Assembly (NCBI RefSeq): GCF_003024155.1
Contig: NZ_CP028136.1
Span: forward strand, 3,224,001 to 3,288,000
Source: Christiangramia fulva
Lineage (GTDB): Bacteria; Bacteroidota; Bacteroidia; Flavobacteriales; Flavobacteriaceae
Direction of reading: 5' to 3'
Length of the DNA: 64,000 nucleotides
Shown here piece after piece: positions 59,729 through 64,000 of the stretch. Position 1 is the stretch's first letter. The number at the start of each line of letters is the position of its first letter. The notes under the pieces are model-generated. The model was not told where the DNA came from. It did not search any database and saw nothing but the letters and a program-made list of their open reading frames with translations. A program made the translations under genes and the position numbers.

Positions 59729-62413
59729 TTGCAAACAAATATCCCGAATACTCTTTTTTGCTTAGTTTGTACGTTGTTGTTTTCCTTCGCACTTCAGGCA
59801 CAGGAAGGCCAGAATAACTCTATTCCTGTAAAAGCCAAAGATACGGTGGTGCCTGCAATGAACACTGAAGAGATCAATCTTGCACTACAGCAAAAAGATA
59901 CGGTAGTAAAAGATAGCGTTCGGCCACCGCAACTGCTAACTGATGTTGTAAGTTATACTGCTTCCGATTATATGAGGCTTAGCCCGCGAGAGAATAAAAT
60001 GTACCTCTACAATAAGGCTAAAGTAGTTTACGGAGATATGACGATCGAAGCAGGCCTCATTGTGATCGATAATGCGAAAAATGAGGTTTTCGCTTATGGA
60101 ATTACCGATTCTACAGGCACTTATATACAAACTCCAATTTTTACACAGGCGCAAAAAACTATCGAGCCAGATTCCATTAGGTTCAATTTCAAGTCGGAAA
60201 GAGCCCTGGTATATAATTCCCGTACACAGGAATCGGAATTTCGGGTGAAAGGACAGGTTACCAAACGCGAAAACGATTCGGTTTACTTCATGAAAAATGT
60301 TCGTTTTACCACTTCTGAAGATATCGATAATCCGGAATATTATTTCTATGCCCGAAAGATCAAATTTGTGCCAGGAAAAAAAATCGTATCGGGACTCGTC
60401 AATATGTATATCGCCGATGTGCCAACACCTCTGGCCTTACCGTTTGGCTATTTTCCCATGACCGAGGAACATACTTCGGGATTTGTAATCCCGTCTTTTG
60501 GTGACAGCCAGTTTGGTTATAACCTTCAAAATGGAGGTTACTATTTTGCCATCAGCGATTATGTAGACCTCATGGCACTGGGTAGTTATTATACCAATGG
60601 TTCTTATAATATGGAATTTACCTCGAATTATGCTTTAAGGTATCGCTTTCGCGGAAATTTCAGCTTCAGGTATGAAAAGCAGTTCAACAGCCAGCGTGGT
60701 TTTCCTGATTTTTCTGAAAGGTCCAATTACAACATCCGCTGGTCGCATAATCAGGATGCGAAGGCCAATCCTTCTTCCAGATTTTCAGCTTCGGTGAACC
60801 TCGGAAGCAGCCAGTATTACCAGGAAACGATCAACCAGAGCAATACAGGTAACTTCTTAAATAACACCCTTAGTTCTTCGGTTTCCTATAGCAAAACTTT
60901 TCCGGGGGAACCGGGCATAAATTTAAGTCTGGCGGCAAGGCATTCTCAAAATACCCGAACGCAAAGCATAAATATGAGCCTTCCTACCATGCAGCTCAGT
61001 ATGTCTCGCATCTATCCTTTTGCTCCAAAAGTAGGTGCGAAAAAAGGCTTGTTTGAGAATATTAATTTACAATACAGTTTGCGTTCCGAAAACCAGATCC
61101 AGACCACCGATTCTTTATTTTTTAAACCTGAAATGTTCAGAGATGCAAGGTTTGGCGCCCAGCATTCCATTCCTATTTCTACCAATTTCAAGCTTTTTAA
61201 ATACCTAAGCGTGAGCACCGGCGCCAATTACGAGGAGACCTGGGTTACCAAAACCTATCAGCAGTCATTCAATGAAGTGGAAAACCGGGTAGTGCGTGAC
61301 ACTGTTAATGGATTCGAGGCTTACCGTACCTACAATTTTAATGCGAGTATCGGTACCACGATCTACGGGATGAAAAGTTTTGGGAAAGACAAAAAAATTC
61401 AAGCGATTCGTCACGTGATGCGGCCTTCCATAAGCTACGGAATTAATCCCGGTTTTGACCAGTATTACGACACCTATGAACGAACCAACCCTGCAACTAA
61501 TCAAATTGAATTAGTAGATTATTCCAGATTCGAGGGTACCTTGTATGGTGCTCCCGGAAGAAATTTTTCAAGTTCCATTGGTTTCAGCCTTAGTAACACT
61601 CTTGAAGCCAAGGTTCGATCAAACGACAGCACTGCCACAGAACCAAAAAAAATAACCTTACTGAACAATTTCAGCCTGAGTACAAGCTACAACCTTGCGG
61701 GGGATTCCCTGCAACTGTCCCCAATTGCACTGAGGGGCTCCATTCCCATAATCGATAAAAAGCTGGATATCAATTTTGGAGGAAATCTTGATATCTATGC
61801 TTTAAACAATAATAACCGGAGGATCAATAAACTGAATATCGAAAATGGAGGAAGCCTCTTCCGCCTTACGAATGGAAGTGTGAATTTTGGTTATTCCTTC
61901 TCCAGTAAGGATTTTGAGGGCGGCCAAAAAGACACCGATGAAATGGACAATGAAACCTTTAGGAACGGTGGTCGACCTGATGATCTTTTTGGAAAAAGCA
62001 CCGATCCTTCTGATAATTATAAGGAGGAAGATCCTTTTGAGAAAAAAGAGAAAAACCCGAATAGCGATTGGTACCACTACAAAATTCCATGGGATCTGCG
62101 ACTGGCATATTCCCTGAATTACAGTAATAATGCCCGGCAAGATCAGATCTCTGCCCATTCTCTGATGTTTTCGGGAAATGTGGAACTAAGTCCGAAATGG
62201 CAAATTGGAGTCAGTTCGGGATATGACCTGGTGAACCAGGGATTTACCTTCACCCAATTAAGATTTGCACGAGATCTGAACAGTTGGATCATGAGTTTTA
62301 ACTGGGTGCCTTTCAGCAACCGGAAATCCTGGAATTTCTTAATAAGGATCAAAGCGAGTGTCCTAAGCGATATTAAATATGAAAAAAGACGTGTAAGGGA
62401 CAGACAGTTGTAA
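59729..62413 (+). CDS. LptD-like LPS transport protein (TTG start)
   Basis: The frame begins with TTG at 59729 (no upstream in-frame ATG or GTG), giving 894 residues with a signal peptide ending near LLFSFALQAQ. The N-terminal OstA-like domain contains LYNKAKVVYGDMTIEAGLIVIDN and YNSRTQESEFRVKGQV. The large C-terminal barrel has regular strands such as YNLQNGGYYFAISDYVDLMALGSY and ends GFTFTQLRFARDLNSWIMSFNWVPF. This is the flavobacterial putative LptD. It inserts LPS or its equivalent into the outer leaflet. It reads divergently from the amidase. Confidence 0.85.
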   Translation: MQTNIPNTLFCLVCTLLFSFALQAQEGQNNSIPVKAKDTVVPAMNTEEINLALQQKDTVVKDSVRPPQLLTDVVSYTASDYMRLSPRENKMYLYNKAKVVYGDMTIEAGLIVIDNAKNEVFAYGITDSTGTYIQTPIFTQAQKTIEPDSIRFNFKSERALVYNSRTQESEFRVKGQVTKRENDSVYFMKNVRFTTSEDIDNPEYYFYARKIKFVPGKKIVSGLVNMYIADVPTPLALPFGYFPMTEEHTSGFVIPSFGDSQFGYNLQNGGYYFAISDYVDLMALGSYYTNGSYNMEFTSNYALRYRFRGNFSFRYEKQFNSQRGFPDFSERSNYNIRWSHNQDAKANPSSRFSASVNLGSSQYYQETINQSNTGNFLNNTLSSSVSYSKTFPGEPGINLSLAARHSQNTRTQSINMSLPTMQLSMSRIYPFAPKVGAKKGLFENINLQYSLRSENQIQTTDSLFFKPEMFRDARFGAQHSIPISTNFKLFKYLSVSTGANYEETWVTKTYQQSFNEVENRVVRDTVNGFEAYRTYNFNASIGTTIYGMKSFGKDKKIQAIRHVMRPSISYGINPGFDQYYDTYERTNPATNQIELVDYSRFEGTLYGAPGRNFSSSIGFSLSNTLEAKVRSNDSTATEPKKITLLNNFSLSTSYNLAGDSLQLSPIALRGSIPIIDKKLDINFGGNLDIYALNNNNRRINKLNIENGGSLFRLTNGSVNFGYSFSSKDFEGGQKDTDEMDNETFRNGGRPDDLFGKSTDPSDNYKEEDPFEKKEKNPNSDWYHYKIPWDLRLAYSLNYSNNARQDQISAHSLMFSGNVELSPKWQIGVSSGYDLVNQGFTFTQLRFARDLNSWIMSFNWVPFSNRKSWNFLIRIKASVLSDIKYEKRRVRDRQL

Positions 62414-62446
62414 TTTCAGGAAATTAAAAATTTAAAAATAAGTATC

Positions 62447-62830
62447 ATGAAAAAAATAATTAAAACCGAAAAAGCTCCGGCTCCCATTGGTCCATATAAC
62501 CAGGCCATATTTGCCGGAAACACCTTGTATGTTTCAGGACAAATTGCCCTTCATCCCGAAACTGGGGAACTTCAAACCTCCGATCTTGAAAAAGAAACCG
62601 TGCAGGTACTCGAAAATTTAAAAGCGATCCTTACCGAAGCAGGACTGGGAATGGAAAACATCGTGAAAACTTCCATTTTCATCAGTGACATGAACAATTT
62701 TGGTAAGATCAATGAAGTTTATGGCCGCTATTTTGATGCAGAAACAGCTCCGGCACGGGAAACCGTAGAAGTCGCGAACCTTCCCAAATTCGTAAATGTT
62801 GAAATTAGCGCAATCGCTGTAAAACCTTAA
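62447..62830 (+). CDS. ridA: RidA family reactive-intermediate deaminase
   Basis: This 127-residue protein is a typical RidA trimer subunit: KAPAPIGPYNQAIFAGNTLYVSGQIALHPETGEL, then ILTEAGLGMENIVKTSIFISDMNNF and the conserved Arg in APARETVEVANLPKFVNVEISAIAV. It hydrolyses reactive enamines and imines released by PLP enzymes. Its stop is followed immediately by the 3' end of mgsA on the other strand (zero gap). Confidence 0.93.
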   Translation: MKKIIKTEKAPAPIGPYNQAIFAGNTLYVSGQIALHPETGELQTSDLEKETVQVLENLKAILTEAGLGMENIVKTSIFISDMNNFGKINEVYGRYFDAETAPARETVEVANLPKFVNVEISAIAVKP

Positions 62831-63199
62831 TTATACCAGGCCTTTTATCAATAATTTAGCGGTGGCGGGATTTGTTGCCAGCGGCACGTTATGCACGTCG
62901 CAGAGCCTCATAAGCATAAAGATATCCGGTTCATGAGGGTGCTTGTCTAAAGGATCCCGGAAAAAAATCACCATATCTACCAGCCCTTCAGCAATTCGAG
63001 CAGCTATTTGGGCATCACCACCGAGCGGCCCGGAAAGTAATTTTTCTACCTTGTAACCTGCTGCTTCGGTTTTGGCTCCCGTGGTTCCCGTTGCAATAAT
63101 GTTGATATTTTTAGAATGAAGAATCTCCTGATTTTCATTCAGAAACTGGACCATTTCAGGCTTTTTGCCATCGTGGGCTATGATCGCTATAGTTTTCAT
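62831..63199 (-). CDS. mgsA: Methylglyoxal synthase
   Basis: This 122-residue protein has the MgsA signatures: IAIIAHDGKKPEM (His and Asp of the active site), NIIATGTTGAK, LLSGPLGGDAQIAARIAEGLVDMVIFFRDPLDKHPHEPDI, where SGxxGGD binds phosphate. It converts DHAP to methylglyoxal. Its ATG shares one base with the pfkA stop (TAATG), indicating translational coupling of a glycolytic gate and its bypass. Residue spacing is complete, so activity is expected. Confidence 0.93.
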   Translation of the reverse strand: MKTIAIIAHDGKKPEMVQFLNENQEILHSKNINIIATGTTGAKTEAAGYKVEKLLSGPLGGDAQIAARIAEGLVDMVIFFRDPLDKHPHEPDIFMLMRLCDVHNVPLATNPATAKLLIKGLV

Positions 63200-64000
63200 T
63201 AGGTCGAGAGTATTTCAGAAATTCTTAAAAGATCTTTATTGATCGTATGTTTTCCTTTCAGGGCTTTTTCAAGGCTGCAGGATTCTATATCGTTATTGAT
63301 AAGCCCCACCATCAGGTTTTTCTGTCCGTCCAGCAAAAGTTCCACTGCTTTCACCGATAATCGGCTAGCCAGCACCCTGTCAAAACAGGAAGGACGGCCT
63401 CCCCTTTGGATATGTCCCAGAACGGTAACGCGGGCATCGTAATACGGCAGGTTTTCGCGAACATAATCTGCAAGTTCAAAAACATTTTTTCCAATTTTAT
63501 CACCTTCAGAAACTACCACGATACTAGAGGTCTTCCCTGCCCTGCGGCTGTGCTCGAGGGAATTAAGAAGTCTTTCCAGACCGAGATTTTCTTCAGGAAT
63601 AAGAATTTCTTCTGCTCCGGCGCCAATTCCGCTGGTAAGAGCAATAAAACCGGCATCGCGCCCCATCACTTCCACAAAAAACAAACGGTTATGAGAACTT
63701 GCCGTATCCCTGATCTTATCAATCGCTTCAACCACTGTATTGAGCGCCGTGTCGTAGCCAATGGTATAATTGGTTCCGTAAATATCATTATCAATTGTGC
63801 CGGGAACGCCCATCACCTGAATGCCATGTTCTTCGCTTAGAGCAAGTCCGCCGCGAAAAGTACCATCTCCACCAATTAGGATCATCGCGTCGACTTCATC
63901 TTTTTTAAGATTTTCAGCGGCCCGGCTACGGCCTTCTTCGGTCATAAATTCTTTTGATCTCGCAGATTGTAAAATGGTGCCTCCGAGGTTGATAATATTT
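63199..64000 (-). CDS. pfkA: 6-phosphofructokinase, 5' end beyond the window
   Basis: The frame is open through the right edge of the window, so the N-terminal ~60 residues are missing. Visible motifs are GGTILxSARSKEF at the start, MILIGGDGTFRGG (ATP loop), VPGTIDNDI with the catalytic Asp, EVMGRDAGFIALTSGIGAGAEEILIP, and VLGHIQRGGRPSCFDRVLASRL near the allosteric and substrate site. It phosphorylates fructose-6-phosphate with ATP. It lies just upstream of mgsA with a 1-base overlap, so both are made from one message. Confidence 0.93.
   Translation of the reverse strand, partial: NIINLGGTILQSARSKEFMTEEGRSRAAENLKKDEVDAMILIGGDGTFRGGLALSEEHGIQVMGVPGTIDNDIYGTNYTIGYDTALNTVVEAIDKIRDTASSHNRLFFVEVMGRDAGFIALTSGIGAGAEEILIPEENLGLERLLNSLEHSRRAGKTSSIVVVSEGDKIGKNVFELADYVRENLPYYDARVTVLGHIQRGGRPSCFDRVLASRLSVKAVELLLDGQKNLMVGLINNDIESCSLEKALKGKHTINKDLLRISEILST

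Noticed and set aside
1..64000. CRISPR arrays, insertion sequences, prophage, tRNA and rRNA genes
   Set aside because: I found no repeat-spacer array, transposase, integrase, phage structural gene, or cloverleaf in the gaps examined.

Overview
This is a chromosomal window from a member of the Bacteroidetes, most likely a marine Flavobacteriaceae of the Gramella/Salinimicrobium/Zunongwangia type. The evidence is the AT-rich coding sequence, near-absence of Shine-Dalgarno sequences, Bacteroidetes-type promoters (TTTG then TAnnTTTG; one exact match at 55231-55261), and a lineage-typical gene set: DUF4251 and PepSY-like lipoproteins, flavobacterial LptD, BshA, an EF-G paralogue and MutS2 without Smr. 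The genus is inferred, not proven. I see no rRNA, tRNA, CRISPR array, insertion sequence or phage gene. Genes are tightly packed and no gap exceeds 300 bp.

Layout. 1-9.3 kb: mixed housekeeping and envelope genes (TPR protein tail, AI-2E permease, DUF6544-like protein, beta-barrel, MFS exporter, EF-G paralogue behind a possible overlapping uORF, GNAT, VOC protein, Met-rich lipoprotein). 9.4-12.2 kb: DMT permease, cupin and two SDR genes in one direction. 12.2-20.5 kb: SRAP protein, LCAD-like acyl-CoA dehydrogenase, DUF4251 lipoprotein, FNT channel, a deaminase lacking its catalytic Glu, HPF, aconitase and a degenerate MBL-like protein.

20.5-26.8 kb, minus strand, is the most distinctive region. 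It is an eight-gene overlapping operon: FAD oxidoreductase, methyltransferase, type III polyketide synthase, enoyl-reductase-type SDR, FabZ-like dehydratase, FabF-like ketosynthase, ACP and phosphopantetheinyl transferase. It looks like a nearly self-contained fatty-acyl starter factory feeding a type III PKS, with two tailoring enzymes, and probably makes an alkylresorcinol-, alkylpyrone- or quinone-type lipid. No beta-ketoacyl reductase is present, so that step is probably borrowed from the host.

26.8-38.1 kb: OmpA and lipocalin lipoproteins, a DUF1328 miniprotein, fused branched-chain 2-oxoacid dehydrogenase E1, then plus-strand operons carrying a 2OG oxygenase, SUI1, DUF1835, nucleoside phosphorylase, and ppk1 coupled to a signal-less solute-binding-fold protein. 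38.1-50.6 kb: Ung, MutS2, DCC protein, dicarboxylate symporter, AroC, an LpxH-like phosphoesterase, a histidine kinase with a lone receiver, and a large FAD/Fe-S oxidoreductase. 50.6-62.4 kb is an envelope and redox block: BshA (bacillithiol), a NagZ/serine-hydrolase fusion, an Hdr-like Fe-S electron-transfer pair, MCE/MlaD, amidase and, divergently, LptD. 62.4-64 kb: RidA, and pfkA translationally coupled to mgsA; pfkA runs off the right edge.
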